The notes: generated from the letters alone by a model not told the origin. A stretch of 64,000 nt of DNA from an uncultured Lachnospiraceae bacterium (GCA_910585345.1 CAJUDS010000001.1:423108-487107), one strand, 5' to 3'; counted from the stretch's first letter, positions 34,034 through 43,616 are shown. Numbers and translations: made by a program.

Positions 34034-35848
34034 TTATCCTTTTTCCGACTGATAAACCTGTATGGAACGTGCGCCTGCCATGACGGCGCTGGCAGCCGCT
34101 TTTTCCGTATCTTCATCTTCATATACAGTATATGCCAAGGACACTGCCGTATCCATGCAAAGCCGCCATATCTTTCCTTTGGGCAGCTTGGGAAGAGCAA
34201 ACTCATGAGGCTCCCAGTGCATATTATATGCCACGTAAAAATCTGCATCCTCTCCTCCATCCTGCCCTTTTGCATATTTTCCGCAGTACAGTACCCCGAC
34301 ATGCCGGCTGTTATACGAAAGCGCAGGCTTCCATGCCTCTTCCCCATGAAAAGAAATGTCAGGACTGCCGCATCCCAGATAATCTATCCCCTTCAGCATT
34401 TGCTCCCGATGGAATACGCCGTGTTTTTTTCTGAAAGAAATCAGCCTTTTCGTATACTCATAAAAATCCCGGTTCGCTTTCAACAACTTCCAATCCAGCC
34501 ACGTAACCCCATTGTCCTGGCAATACGGATTATTGTTTCCCTTCTGCGTCTGTCCAAACTCGTCTCCGCTCTGCAGGTAAGGCGTACCCTGGGACAGCAG
34601 TACAAGCGCAAGCGCATTTCTCATCTGCTGCCAACGTAAGAGCTGAATCGACCGTTTCCTTGTTTTTCCTTCCACACCGCAGTTCCAACTGCAGTTATAA
34701 TCGCTGCCGTCCTGGTTTTCTTCTCCGTTTTCCTCATTGTGCTTTCTCTCATAGGAAACAAGATCCTGCAGCGTAAATCCGCCATACCCTGAAATCGCGT
34801 TCACAACTCCGGCCCGCTGCAGATTGTCGCGCACATGGAAAAGCATAGCCTCAAGACAACCCTCATCCCCTTTTAATGCCTTTCGCATCGCATACGTAAA
34901 ATCTTCTCTCCATAGAGCCAGATTTTTCTGGTAAACAGTTCCTTTACAAGGATAAATCTCATCCAAAGGAAACGAAGTGCAGATCAGTTTTGTTTCCTTA
35001 AAAAAAGGATCTGTCCCCAGCATCACAACCGGCGCCTGCCCGCCGATCAGATGAAAACCGTCAATATGATATTCTTCTACCCAATACCGCAGAATATCCG
35101 GTATCTCGCTGCATTTGTCCTGCCCGGAAAACCAAAACTGCATCCATACTTCAATCCCCGCTTTGTGCAGCGATTTCACCATATCTTTCATTTCAGCCGT
35201 AGCGTCTATGTCATAGGCATAAGCGCTTTTGGGGGCGTAATAATATCCTTCTTTAAACCCCCAGTAATTGATCTTTGTTTCCGCTTCCTTCTGATAAGTC
35301 CCTTCCGTTTTTTCTATTTCATCAAATTCATAGGCAGGCATCAACTCAACCGCCGTAACACCCAGTTCCTTCAAGTACGATAATTTTTCCCGGATTCCGG
35401 CGAACGTTCCTTTTTTTCGCACCCCCGAAGAACTGTGTTTTGTAAAACCGCGTACATGCAGGCCATAAACCACAGTCTCACTGTACAAGTGCCTGAGCGG
35501 CATATCATCCTCCCAATCGTATGCCCTGCCTGCAAACAAATAACGAACCGCCTCTTTTTCCTTTCCATAACGGCGCATGCCAGCTATAGCCCTTGCATAC
35601 GGATCCGCAATTTCCTTTCCGTCCGCATAATAACAATATCCGTCTGCTCCTTCCGGAAGCCCCTCCAAAATAACGGAATACATCGCTCCCTGCCGAAATC
35701 CCGGCGGCACGGGAAACCGCGCCAGCTCCTTTTCCCCATGAAAAATCCCAATTGCAATCTCTTCTGTCGGCTGTTCTATTTTAAATACAAACTGTACTCC
35801 CCCGTCTGTTACTGTTACACCTTTTGGATAATAACTTCCTTTCCTCAT
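34034..35848 (-). CDS. GlgX/isoamylase-like GH13 protein that lacks the catalytic residues
   Basis: A 604-residue protein with the build of glycogen-debranching enzymes: an N-terminal CBM48-like beta domain (to about residue 110), the GH13 barrel (about 120-480) and a C-terminal beta domain. Conserved scaffold segments remain, such as YGLHVRGFTKHSSSG, LGVTAVELMPAYEFDE, FTLQDLVSYERKHNEENGE, NCSWNCGVEG and QGTPYLQSGDEFGQTQKGNNN. All four catalytic regions are altered by my alignment: DVVYNH becomes QFWFSG (237-242), DGFRFD becomes DGFHLI (263-268, nucleophile D to I268), the acid E in AEPWD becomes T291, and HDGFTL becomes YGGFTL (D to G356). It is therefore probably a non-catalytic glucan-binding or regulatory homologue. 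The start at 35848 has GAAGGAAGG upstream. Confidence 0.82.
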   Translation of the reverse strand: MRKGSYYPKGVTVTDGGVQFVFKIEQPTEEIAIGIFHGEKELARFPVPPGFRQGAMYSVILEGLPEGADGYCYYADGKEIADPYARAIAGMRRYGKEKEAVRYLFAGRAYDWEDDMPLRHLYSETVVYGLHVRGFTKHSSSGVRKKGTFAGIREKLSYLKELGVTAVELMPAYEFDEIEKTEGTYQKEAETKINYWGFKEGYYYAPKSAYAYDIDATAEMKDMVKSLHKAGIEVWMQFWFSGQDKCSEIPDILRYWVEEYHIDGFHLIGGQAPVVMLGTDPFFKETKLICTSFPLDEIYPCKGTVYQKNLALWREDFTYAMRKALKGDEGCLEAMLFHVRDNLQRAGVVNAISGYGGFTLQDLVSYERKHNEENGEENQDGSDYNCSWNCGVEGKTRKRSIQLLRWQQMRNALALVLLSQGTPYLQSGDEFGQTQKGNNNPYCQDNGVTWLDWKLLKANRDFYEYTKRLISFRKKHGVFHREQMLKGIDYLGCGSPDISFHGEEAWKPALSYNSRHVGVLYCGKYAKGQDGGEDADFYVAYNMHWEPHEFALPKLPKGKIWRLCMDTAVSLAYTVYEDEDTEKAAASAVMAGARSIQVYQSEKG

Positions 35849-36021
35849 GCATGCCTTCCTTCTCTAGTAATCTCTGTTATTAAAGTACTTATCTCCATTT
35901 TTGATGTGATGTTACCGCAGCGCTCATGGAAAGAACCTGCGGCTTTTTCATAGCTTTTGTGAACATTATAACATGTCTTTCTTCAATATGCGATCATTTT
36001 ATACAATAGTTTTCCCCGTAC

Positions 36022-36050
36022 TTTACATTTTTTCATTCTTTTTGTACAAT
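36022..36050 (+). promoter_or_regulatory. Promoter of the DUF1292 gene
   Basis: TTTACA (36022-36027) and TACAAT (36045-36050) with a 17-base spacer, 43 bases ahead of the ATG. Confidence 0.7.
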
Positions 36051-36093
36051 AGAAAGGAAATCGAAATTTACGAACCGAAAGGAAGGTATCATT

Positions 36094-36417
36094 ATGGGGA
36101 ATAAAAATGAACCGGATGAAGAAATGACTGTTGAGCTTGAATTGGAAGACGGCTCCAAAGTAAACTGCGCCATTGTCACGATCCTGACAGTCCGCGAGCA
36201 GGACTATATCGCTCTTCTCCCTCTGGATGAAAAAGGGGAGAATACCGACGGAGAAGTATGGTTCTACCGTTATTATGAAGACGAAGTCGATCCCGACATA
36301 GAGCCTAAGCTGAGCTACATTGAAGACGAAGAAGAATATGAGATTGTTGCGGATGCTTTTGACGAATATCTGGACCGTGCGGAATATGATGAAATTGCAG
36401 GTGAAAAAGACTTCTAA
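36094..36417 (+). CDS. DUF1292 domain protein
   Basis: A 107-residue very acidic protein. The DUF1292 core reads MTVELELEDGSKVNCAIVTILTVREQDYIALLPLDE, followed by GEVWFYRYYEDE and an acidic C-terminus (IEDEEEYEIVADAFDEYLDRAEYDE). The family is small, cytoplasmic and common in Firmicutes, often near alaS or ruvX genes; its role is not known to me. It has its own promoter and is the only plus-strand gene among 27 kb of minus-strand genes downstream. Confidence 0.88.
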   Translation: MGNKNEPDEEMTVELELEDGSKVNCAIVTILTVREQDYIALLPLDEKGENTDGEVWFYRYYEDEVDPDIEPKLSYIEDEEEYEIVADAFDEYLDRAEYDEIAGEKDF

Positions 36418-36442
36418 AAACGCAATACATGTGGATAATCCA

Positions 36443-38296
36443 TTAGTTCATCAATGGTTTCAAGAACCGGGACGCCAGTTCCGGTTCTTCTTTTGTCCCT
36501 GCCGTATAATAGAGATACAGTTTTTCTCTGGCACGGGTCATGGCCACATAAAACATCCGTCTCTCTTCTTCTATCTGTTTTTCAGAAACCGCCTTTTTAT
36601 GCGGCACAATGCCTTCATTCAAATCCGGCAGAATCACATAGTCAAATTCCAATCCTTTCGACCCGTGATAGGTCAGAATACGAACGCCGCCCCGTTGCAG
36701 GTTTCCTGCACGCTGTTTCCCATCATTTTCCTTTTTTTCCTGCAAATGCCGTTCCCATTCCGCTAACCCCGACACCCGGCCCGCAAGCGTCTGTAACCGT
36801 AAAAGCGTCTCCATACATTCTTCCAGCGCCGCGCCTTTATGCTCGCTTCGCAAAAACGCCTCATATCCCATGCCCTTGCGGATATACATCAGCGCCGCAT
36901 AAAGTTTCATTCCGCCCACCATGCGGCAGTCCTTTTCCAGCTTCTGTATATTCCGCATAATATCTTTGTCATAAGAATGATAGGTCAGCAGTTCCCCGAA
37001 ACTAACTGTCTCCTGGCTGCATCCCGCCCTGTCAATTCCTCTATCCGGACGGTTCATAATCTTATAAAAATTTTTCCTTGTCCGCTCTCCGTAAATAAAA
37101 TGCAAATAAGCTGTAATGTCATCCATTATGAAATGGAAATCCCTGTTCTTCGCTCTATCCATACGCACACTCGGAATCCGGCCCCGTTCCAAAAGCGCTG
37201 CCAGCGCATCCGCATCCGCGCTCTTGCGAAACAGAACGGCGGACTCGGATAATTTGTTCTCTCTCAGCAGGCCTCTTAGCAGTTCCACAATTTCCCTGTT
37301 TTGTATGGTACGGTCGAAAAATCCCCTACAGTATACTTCTTTCTGCCCCGACGCTTCTCTTGCCGCAGTCTGCATTTTCATAAATCTGTCTTTGTTTTGG
37401 GCGATTACTTTCCCCGATGCCTGTATTATACCCGGCCTGCTGCGGTAATTCATTTCCAAAAAAATCTGTTTCGTCTCCGGAAACCGTTTCGAAAAAGACA
37501 ACATACTCTCTGTTCCGGCGCCGCGAAAGCCATAAATGGACTGGTCGTCGTCTCCCACCAAAAACAAATTATTTTCCGAAGCCGCCAGCAGAAACAAAAT
37601 CTTTTCCTGTATCGGCGCAATATCCTGATACTCGTCCGCCAAAATATAGCGGCATCTTCGCCGCCATATCTGCAGGATATCAGGCCGCTTTTGAAGCAGT
37701 TGCAGACATTCATACGCCATATCGTCAAAATCCAGTTTCCCTTTTTCTCTGCACAGCTGCCGGTATTTGCGAAAGATACTGTCCATCTGCTGCGGTGGCA
37801 GCGAACCTCCTGACAGAGCCCCTTCTCCCTTGCCGACTGCCAAAAGGCTGCCTTCTGCGCTCCCTTGGTTCTTGACTCTGCTGATAGCTGTCAGAACAGA
37901 ATCCGCCAGCTCCTCACTGACACGCTCCTGGCGCAGAATCCGCCGTATATAATCCTGTTTTTCTTTTTCCTGTATTACGATAAGGGGAATTTTCGCATGT
38001 TCTCTTAAGATATGATAATAAACCGCATGAAACGTACCGAAACGAACCGGACGGTCAACCCGCGCCAACGCCCGAAATCTTTGCTGCATTTCCCGGGCGG
38101 CAGCTTTTGTAAATGTGACCACCAGAATTTCTTCCGGCGGAATATGAAGTGAATCTGTCAGATATTGAAGCCTTTTGGTAATGACAGTGGTTTTGCCACT
38201 GCCCGGACCTGCCAGCACAAGTGCAGGTCCGGTATTGTGGCAGATCGCCTCCCGCTGGGAAACATTAAATGTCCGCAGATCCCACTTGTCCTGCAA
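36443..38296 (-). CDS. UvrD/PcrA-family superfamily 1 DNA helicase
   Basis: About 617 residues. Helicase motifs appear in order: Walker A GPGSGKTTVITKRL, motif Ia VVTFTKAAAREM, motif II ILADEYQDI (DEYQD), motif III VGDDDQSIYGFRGA, motif IV NYRSRPGI, motif V VRILTYHGSKGLEFDYV and motif VI YVAMTRAREKLYLY. It is shorter than typical PcrA (about 720-750 residues), missing part of the 2B/C-terminal region. The Q motif FNVSQREAI starts right after the gltX stop, so the true start must lie close by; I use the TTG at 38296. The frame stays open to 38506 but the extension is an Arg-rich shadow of gltX. Confidence 0.85.
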   Translation of the reverse strand: MQDKWDLRTFNVSQREAICHNTGPALVLAGPGSGKTTVITKRLQYLTDSLHIPPEEILVVTFTKAAAREMQQRFRALARVDRPVRFGTFHAVYYHILREHAKIPLIVIQEKEKQDYIRRILRQERVSEELADSVLTAISRVKNQGSAEGSLLAVGKGEGALSGGSLPPQQMDSIFRKYRQLCREKGKLDFDDMAYECLQLLQKRPDILQIWRRRCRYILADEYQDIAPIQEKILFLLAASENNLFLVGDDDQSIYGFRGAGTESMLSFSKRFPETKQIFLEMNYRSRPGIIQASGKVIAQNKDRFMKMQTAAREASGQKEVYCRGFFDRTIQNREIVELLRGLLRENKLSESAVLFRKSADADALAALLERGRIPSVRMDRAKNRDFHFIMDDITAYLHFIYGERTRKNFYKIMNRPDRGIDRAGCSQETVSFGELLTYHSYDKDIMRNIQKLEKDCRMVGGMKLYAALMYIRKGMGYEAFLRSEHKGAALEECMETLLRLQTLAGRVSGLAEWERHLQEKKENDGKQRAGNLQRGGVRILTYHGSKGLEFDYVILPDLNEGIVPHKKAVSEKQIEEERRMFYVAMTRAREKLYLYYTAGTKEEPELASRFLKPLMN

Positions 38297-39737
38297 GCAG
38301 CGTAATGCCTTTGCGGATTCTGCGCAAAGACTCTTCCTTTCCCAGTATCTCCATAATCTCCGTTGCCCCCGCGGGTGTCGTCTGCTTTCCGGATACTGCC
38401 GTCCGTACCGGCCACATAGCATATCCGTTCTTGCAGCCCTTCTTTTCCACGTAGCCGCGCAGCGTTTCATACAAAGCGTCATTGCTGTAATCTTCCTGGG
38501 CTTCAAAAACAGGAAGCAGCTCCCGCAGCACTTCCAGAGAGGATTCTTTTGTCGTCTTCATCTTCTTATGGCAATACATTTCCGGATCATATTCCGGCAA
38601 TCCCCGAAAGAACTCCACCATCTCTCTGATATCCGGAAAAGTTTCGATTCTTGTTTTTACCATCGCCGCAATCTTCGGCAAATCCAGGCCGCTTCCCAAC
38701 ACTTCCCGCAGATAAGGCAGCGCCTTTTCATAAAACGCATCAAATTCCATCGCCTTAATATATTCGCCGTTCATCCATCGCAATTTTGTATAATCGAACA
38801 CAGCCGGAGATTTCGACAGATGATGGTAGTCAAATGTCTCCACAAGTTCCTGTAAGGAAAAAATCTCTCTGTTATCCGATGGACTCCATCCAAGCAGCGC
38901 CACAAAATTGACTATGGCTTCCGTCAAAAATCCCTGATCCACAAGATCCTCATACGAGGAATGCCCGCATCGTTTGGAAAGTTTTTGATGCGCTTCGTCG
39001 GTAATCAAGGGGCAGTGCACATAAACCGGAACCTGCCAGCCAAATGCTTCATACAGTCTGTTATACTTGGGGGAGGAAGAAAGATACTCATTTCCTCTTA
39101 CTACATGGGTAATTCCCATCAGATGATCATCTACCACATTGGCGAAATTATAGGTCGGATACCCGTCCGATTTGATCAATATCATATCGTCCAGCTCCGC
39201 ATTGCTCACTGTTATATCTCCGTAAATCTCATCCTGAAACGTAGTAACGCCCTCGGTCGGATTATTCTGCCTGATCACATAAGGAACACCGGCCGCCAGT
39301 TTTTCTTCAATCTCTTCCTGTGAAAGAGACAGGCAGTGCTTGTCATAAATATTAATTTCCTTGCCGTCAATTGTTCTCGTCAGTGTCGCCAGCCTTTCTT
39401 TATCACAGAAACAATAATAGGCCTGGCCTTTTGCAATCAGCTCTCTGGCATACTGCAGATAAATTCCCTGCGCCTGCCTCTCGCTCTGTACATAAGGTCC
39501 CACACCCCCATCTTTGTCAGGCCCTTCGTCATGTACAAGACCCGTCTTTTGCAGCGTGCGGTAAATGATATCCACGGCGCCTTCCACAAGCCGCTCCTGG
39601 TCCGTATCCTCAATACGCAGGATAAAATCTCCGCCCTCATGCCTGGCAATCAGATAGGCATACAAAGCCGTTCTGAGATTTCCAACATGCATACGCCCTG
39701 TGGGACTGGGGGCAAATCTGGTTCTGATCTTTGTCAT
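38265..39737 (-). CDS. gltX: Glutamyl-tRNA synthetase
   Basis: A 490-residue class I synthetase. The HIGH-type motif is in RFAPSPTGRMHVGNLRTALY and the KMSKS-type motif is KLSKRCGH, which is normal for the bacterial discriminating or non-discriminating GluRS. It charges tRNA-Glu. The start at 39737 follows GAGGAGAACTGA, which overlaps the hydrogenase stop codon. The end overlaps the start of the helicase gene. Confidence 0.96.
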   Translation of the reverse strand: MTKIRTRFAPSPTGRMHVGNLRTALYAYLIARHEGGDFILRIEDTDQERLVEGAVDIIYRTLQKTGLVHDEGPDKDGGVGPYVQSERQAQGIYLQYARELIAKGQAYYCFCDKERLATLTRTIDGKEINIYDKHCLSLSQEEIEEKLAAGVPYVIRQNNPTEGVTTFQDEIYGDITVSNAELDDMILIKSDGYPTYNFANVVDDHLMGITHVVRGNEYLSSSPKYNRLYEAFGWQVPVYVHCPLITDEAHQKLSKRCGHSSYEDLVDQGFLTEAIVNFVALLGWSPSDNREIFSLQELVETFDYHHLSKSPAVFDYTKLRWMNGEYIKAMEFDAFYEKALPYLREVLGSGLDLPKIAAMVKTRIETFPDIREMVEFFRGLPEYDPEMYCHKKMKTTKESSLEVLRELLPVFEAQEDYSNDALYETLRGYVEKKGCKNGYAMWPVRTAVSGKQTTPAGATEIMEILGKEESLRRIRKGITLLAGQVGSADI

Positions 39738-39741
39738 TTTT

Positions 39742-41238
39742 TCAGTTCTCCTCTGTCACTTCCCTGTCCGGCAGCTTATGCTTTGCCGCCGCCTTAAATT
39801 TCCCGACTTCTTTTGCCGCCTGCGGCACCGGAATATTCGTCCCCGCGCCTGCCACACAACCGCCGGGACACGCCATACCCTCGATCAGGCAGCCGTTTTT
39901 CTTGCCAACCTTTGCCAGCATCAGCATTTTCTTGCATTCTGACAGGCTCTCCGCATGCTCGATATTGACATCCACATCAGGATAATATTCCCGGATACAA
40001 TCCTCAATGGCGCTGGCTACGCCGCCTGCCACACCGTATCCTCTCCCGGCCCCGGTGGCGTCCTTCATCTCGTCCAGCGCCTGCATCTCTTCCAGCAGAA
40101 TCCCCTTTGCCTCGAACATGCCCGCCAGTTCCTCAAAGGTAATGACAAAATCCACATCCGAACGGACTGTCCGTCTGGAAGCTTCCAGTTTTTTAGACGC
40201 ACACGGACCGATAAATACCACGCTTGCATCCGGATGCTGCTTTTTAATCACCCGCGCCGTCGCCACCATCGGCGTCAGCTCATTGGAAATATTGCTGATC
40301 GTTTCCGGAAAATATTTCTTGGCAAGCATGGACCAGGACGGACAGCATGAAGTCAGGAGAAACGGCAGGTTGCCTGTGGCAACTTCATGCACATAATGCT
40401 CCGCTTCCGCCATAGCTCCCATATCAGCGCCGATCGCCGTTTCATATACATCGGCAAACCCCAACTCCTTCAAAGCCGTTTTCAGCATATCCGCCGTCAC
40501 CTTCGGCCCAAACTGGCCTGCAAAAGCAGGCGCAACCTGTGCTATAATTTTTCTGCCGGACTGCATGGCGCGGATTAACTGGAAAATCTGCGATTTGTCC
40601 GCAATCGCGCCAAAAGGACAGCTCACCATGCATTGTCCGCATGATACGCACAAATCATTATCTATTACCGCCCTGTCAGCATCATCGCTTTTGATCGCTC
40701 CTACGCCGCACGCGGCAGCGCAGGGCCGCACCTGGTGGGAAATGGCGTCATATGGACAGACTGCCTTGCATTTCCCGCATTTAATACATTTTTCCTGATC
40801 AATATGGGATTTCCCGTTTACCATTGTTATGGCGCCTTTCGGGCATACTTCGTTGCACGGATGCGCCGTACAACCCATACACCGGTTAGTCACTTCATAT
40901 TCATTAACCGGACAGGCGTTGCATGCGGAAGGTATCACCTGCATCAGCGGCGGTTCATAATATTTTTCATCAATATTACTTTCTTCCAAGCCCTGGGTTA
41001 CATGAACCGGCACATTTTCCGGGCGCAGGCTCATACCCATCGCCAGCCGCAGTCTCTCCCGCACAATCGCACGCTCCCGGTAAACGCTCTCCCGATACGT
41101 TGATTCCGAATAATTTATAATTTTATAAGGAAGCGCCTCCATATCGTCGATCAGATCTTCCGAATAATAGGCAAGGGAAGCAATTTCCTTAAATACACGC
41201 CGTCTGATTTTTCTAACCTGTGTTTCAATTCCTCTCAT
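39742..41238 (-). CDS. Monomeric [FeFe] hydrogenase, group B-like
   Basis: A 498-residue iron-only hydrogenase. N-terminal Cys clusters bind [4Fe-4S] centres (CNACP at 106, CMGCTAHPCNEVCPKG 120-134, CIKCGKCKAVCP 151-161, CVSCGQCMVSCP 197-208). H-cluster motifs: TSCCPSW at 296-302, GPCASKKLE at 344-352 and EGMACPGGC at 453-461. The segment MRGIETQVRKIRRRVFKEIA and the overall order match the single-subunit hydrogenases common in gut Clostridia. It would evolve or take up hydrogen using ferredoxin. The second motif has Gly instead of the usual Met before PC, and AGAG replaces the common NGGG after the third, as seen in non-prototype groups. The ATG at 41238 has GGAGGAG upstream. Confidence 0.88.
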   Translation of the reverse strand: MRGIETQVRKIRRRVFKEIASLAYYSEDLIDDMEALPYKIINYSESTYRESVYRERAIVRERLRLAMGMSLRPENVPVHVTQGLEESNIDEKYYEPPLMQVIPSACNACPVNEYEVTNRCMGCTAHPCNEVCPKGAITMVNGKSHIDQEKCIKCGKCKAVCPYDAISHQVRPCAAACGVGAIKSDDADRAVIDNDLCVSCGQCMVSCPFGAIADKSQIFQLIRAMQSGRKIIAQVAPAFAGQFGPKVTADMLKTALKELGFADVYETAIGADMGAMAEAEHYVHEVATGNLPFLLTSCCPSWSMLAKKYFPETISNISNELTPMVATARVIKKQHPDASVVFIGPCASKKLEASRRTVRSDVDFVITFEELAGMFEAKGILLEEMQALDEMKDATGAGRGYGVAGGVASAIEDCIREYYPDVDVNIEHAESLSECKKMLMLAKVGKKNGCLIEGMACPGGCVAGAGTNIPVPQAAKEVGKFKAAAKHKLPDREVTEEN

Positions 41239-41385
41239 AGACTCCTCCATTGTCATCCCGCTGTTGGGATTTTCCGCCTGCGTATGCCATACCGTTACCG
41301 TCCATGCTTCAGTCCGGGCGGCAACATACTATGTTTTATTTTCCCATAAAAAAATACGGAAATCAACCCTTTTGTTATTTTTTTA

Positions 41386-43389
41386 TCAAACGAAAAACAG
41401 ACTACCGGCCTGATATACGATAACTGCAGCCATCCATGCCAACAGCAACTGAAACAATACCATCTTTACCGTAAATTTCCAGGAACCGCTCTCTTTCTTC
41501 ACTGTAGCAATCGTTGCTGCACATGGCACATAAAGCAGACAAAATATCATCAGCGCATAGGCGTTAACCGGACCAAAGCCCGGATTCTGCGCATGGATAC
41601 TGCTGACAATCGTTTCCATCCCTGTCGCCGAATTGGCGTTGACAACGCCAAACAGTACTGCAAAGCTGGACACTACTACTTCCTTGGCGGAAATACCGGA
41701 AATGAGAGCCACCACAATCTGCCACATCCCCAGTCCTGCCGGAGCCAGAACCGGCACCAGTCCCCTGCCTATCGCAGCGCCGAAACTGTCCGCCGGATTC
41801 TCTACCATCCCATGGATACCGAAATTAAGCACAAACCATATTATAATGGAAGCTATAAAAATTGTTGTGCCTGCTTTCTCCAGATAGTCTTTCAGTTTCG
41901 TCCACACATAAATGCCGATTGTCCTGGCATTAGGACGTTTGTATTCCGGCAGTTCAATCAAAAGAGAATCATTCACTTTCCCTTTTTCCAGCCCATGTAC
42001 TGCAAGCGCTGTCAATATCGCCACCAGCATACCGACAACATACATCGAAAATGCGACCGCAGACGAATGACGCGGAAAAAACATACCGGAAAAAAGCACG
42101 TATATGGGCAGTCTGGCGGAACAGGACATAAACGGCGTGATCAGCATCGTTTTACGCCTGTCGTATTCCGTCTCCAACGCGCGGGTCGCCATAATCGCCG
42201 GCACAGTACACCCAAATCCAAGTATCATCGGCAGAAATGCCTTGCCTGACAGTCCTGCCTTTCCCATAATGCCGTCCATCACATAAGCCACCCTGGACAT
42301 ATAGCCGCTGTCCTCTAAAACAGCCAGCGCCAGAAACAGTATTACAATATTGGGAATAAACGTGAGAATCCCTCCCACACCCGCAATAATGCCGTCCACC
42401 ACAAGCGAAACCAGCCATGGCGCGCAATTTATGAATTTTAATGCCCCAGCCGCCTCGGCCGCAACGAACGACAGCACGGTTTCAAAACCCGCCTTCAGAA
42501 AATCCCCCACCATAAAAGTGAGAAAGAATACAAAACACATAATCAACAAAAATACCGGCACGCCCCAAATAGGATGTGTCAGCACACTGTCAATCCGGTC
42601 TGTAAATGCCGCCTTTTTTTCTTTATGAAACAGCACTTCTTTTATGATCTTTTCTATATATGCATATTTTTTCTGAATAATATCTTTCTCATAGCTCCGG
42701 TCAACCACATTGATAACCGATATCGGATGCTCTTCTCTCACATCTTCATCATACTCGAGGAGCTTGATTGCATGCCACCTCACCGAAGAATGGTCGGGAA
42801 AACGTGCCTGCATCATCACTTCCAGCTTTGCAATCCTGCTTTCAATCTCTTCTCCATAAGTCAGAATATTGCCTGCAGGGCCTTCCTCATAATGGTGCAC
42901 CACCGCATGCAGCAGGATGCCAAGGCCTGTTCTTCTCGCCGCTGATACCGACACCACCGGAATCCCGCCCAGCATTTCCGGCAGCCTGTGCAGGTCGATT
43001 TCCATTCCCCGCTCTTCCACAATATCCATCATATTGAGCGCCAGCACTACCGGCTTGCCCAGTTCCAGCAGCTGCAGCGTCAGATACAGATTGCGCTCCA
43101 GTGAAGAAGCGTCCACCACGTTTACAATGGCGTCAATCTCATCATCCATTACGCACTGCCTTGTCACCTTCTCTTCTATCGTATAACAGGTGAGCGAATA
43201 AATACCCGGCGTATCTACAATTGTCAGACCACAGTCCTCATACGACGCATAGCCTTCTTTTTTCTCCACCGTTACGCCGGGCCAGTTAGCCACCTTCAGT
43301 CTGGAACCTGTCACCGCATTAAACAGCGTCGTTTTCCCGCAGTTTGGATTCCCTACAAACGCTACCTTAATTTCTCTTTTTCCTCTCAT
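41386..43389 (-). CDS. feoB: Ferrous iron transport protein B
   Basis: A 667-residue FeoB. The N-terminal G domain has GNPNCGKTTLFNAV (G1), DTPG (G3) and a G4-like NMMD; the helical GDI-like region follows; then about eight to ten hydrophobic segments with two Gate motifs, the first of which includes MILGFGCTVPAIMATRALE. It imports Fe(II) under anoxic conditions. The start overlaps the stop of feoA by 4 bases. The minus-strand sequence after the stop is T-rich but no clear terminator stem is visible. Confidence 0.96.
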   Translation of the reverse strand: MRGKREIKVAFVGNPNCGKTTLFNAVTGSRLKVANWPGVTVEKKEGYASYEDCGLTIVDTPGIYSLTCYTIEEKVTRQCVMDDEIDAIVNVVDASSLERNLYLTLQLLELGKPVVLALNMMDIVEERGMEIDLHRLPEMLGGIPVVSVSAARRTGLGILLHAVVHHYEEGPAGNILTYGEEIESRIAKLEVMMQARFPDHSSVRWHAIKLLEYDEDVREEHPISVINVVDRSYEKDIIQKKYAYIEKIIKEVLFHKEKKAAFTDRIDSVLTHPIWGVPVFLLIMCFVFFLTFMVGDFLKAGFETVLSFVAAEAAGALKFINCAPWLVSLVVDGIIAGVGGILTFIPNIVILFLALAVLEDSGYMSRVAYVMDGIMGKAGLSGKAFLPMILGFGCTVPAIMATRALETEYDRRKTMLITPFMSCSARLPIYVLFSGMFFPRHSSAVAFSMYVVGMLVAILTALAVHGLEKGKVNDSLLIELPEYKRPNARTIGIYVWTKLKDYLEKAGTTIFIASIIIWFVLNFGIHGMVENPADSFGAAIGRGLVPVLAPAGLGMWQIVVALISGISAKEVVVSSFAVLFGVVNANSATGMETIVSSIHAQNPGFGPVNAYALMIFCLLYVPCAATIATVKKESGSWKFTVKMVLFQLLLAWMAAVIVYQAGSLFFV

Positions 43390-43616
43390 CCTTCCAGTCC
43401 CTCCCTGATCTCAATGCAGGAGGAAATATGCCTGCCAAGCGCAAGTCTTGTACCTCTTACCTGAATAATCATAGCGCCTTTTTTCCTGCGGCCTAAAATT
43501 TTTACCCATGTGCCGTCATTGATGCCAAGCGCCTGCAGCCTGCGCGTCACCGCTTCCTCTACAAAGACCCCTTCCACACGGTACGAAGCGCCTGCCTTTC
43601 CTTCATAAAGCGTCAT
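43386..43616 (-). CDS. feoA: FeoA SH3-like protein
   Basis: A 76-residue FeoA domain protein (YEGKAGASYRVEGVFVEEAVTRRLQALGI ... GRRKKGAMIIQVRGTRLALGRHISSCIEI in shape and order). It is a small cytoplasmic partner that stimulates FeoB. The ATG at 43616 overlaps the stop of the upstream Cys protein, and the stop overlaps feoB. All three genes are therefore coupled. Confidence 0.92.
   Translation of the reverse strand: MTLYEGKAGASYRVEGVFVEEAVTRRLQALGINDGTWVKILGRRKKGAMIIQVRGTRLALGRHISSCIEIREGLEG

Noticed and set aside
38298..38506. N-terminal extension of the helicase
   Set aside because: It overlaps gltX by over 200 bases and reads as Arg/Trp-rich out-of-frame sequence; the helicase fold starts after the gltX stop.
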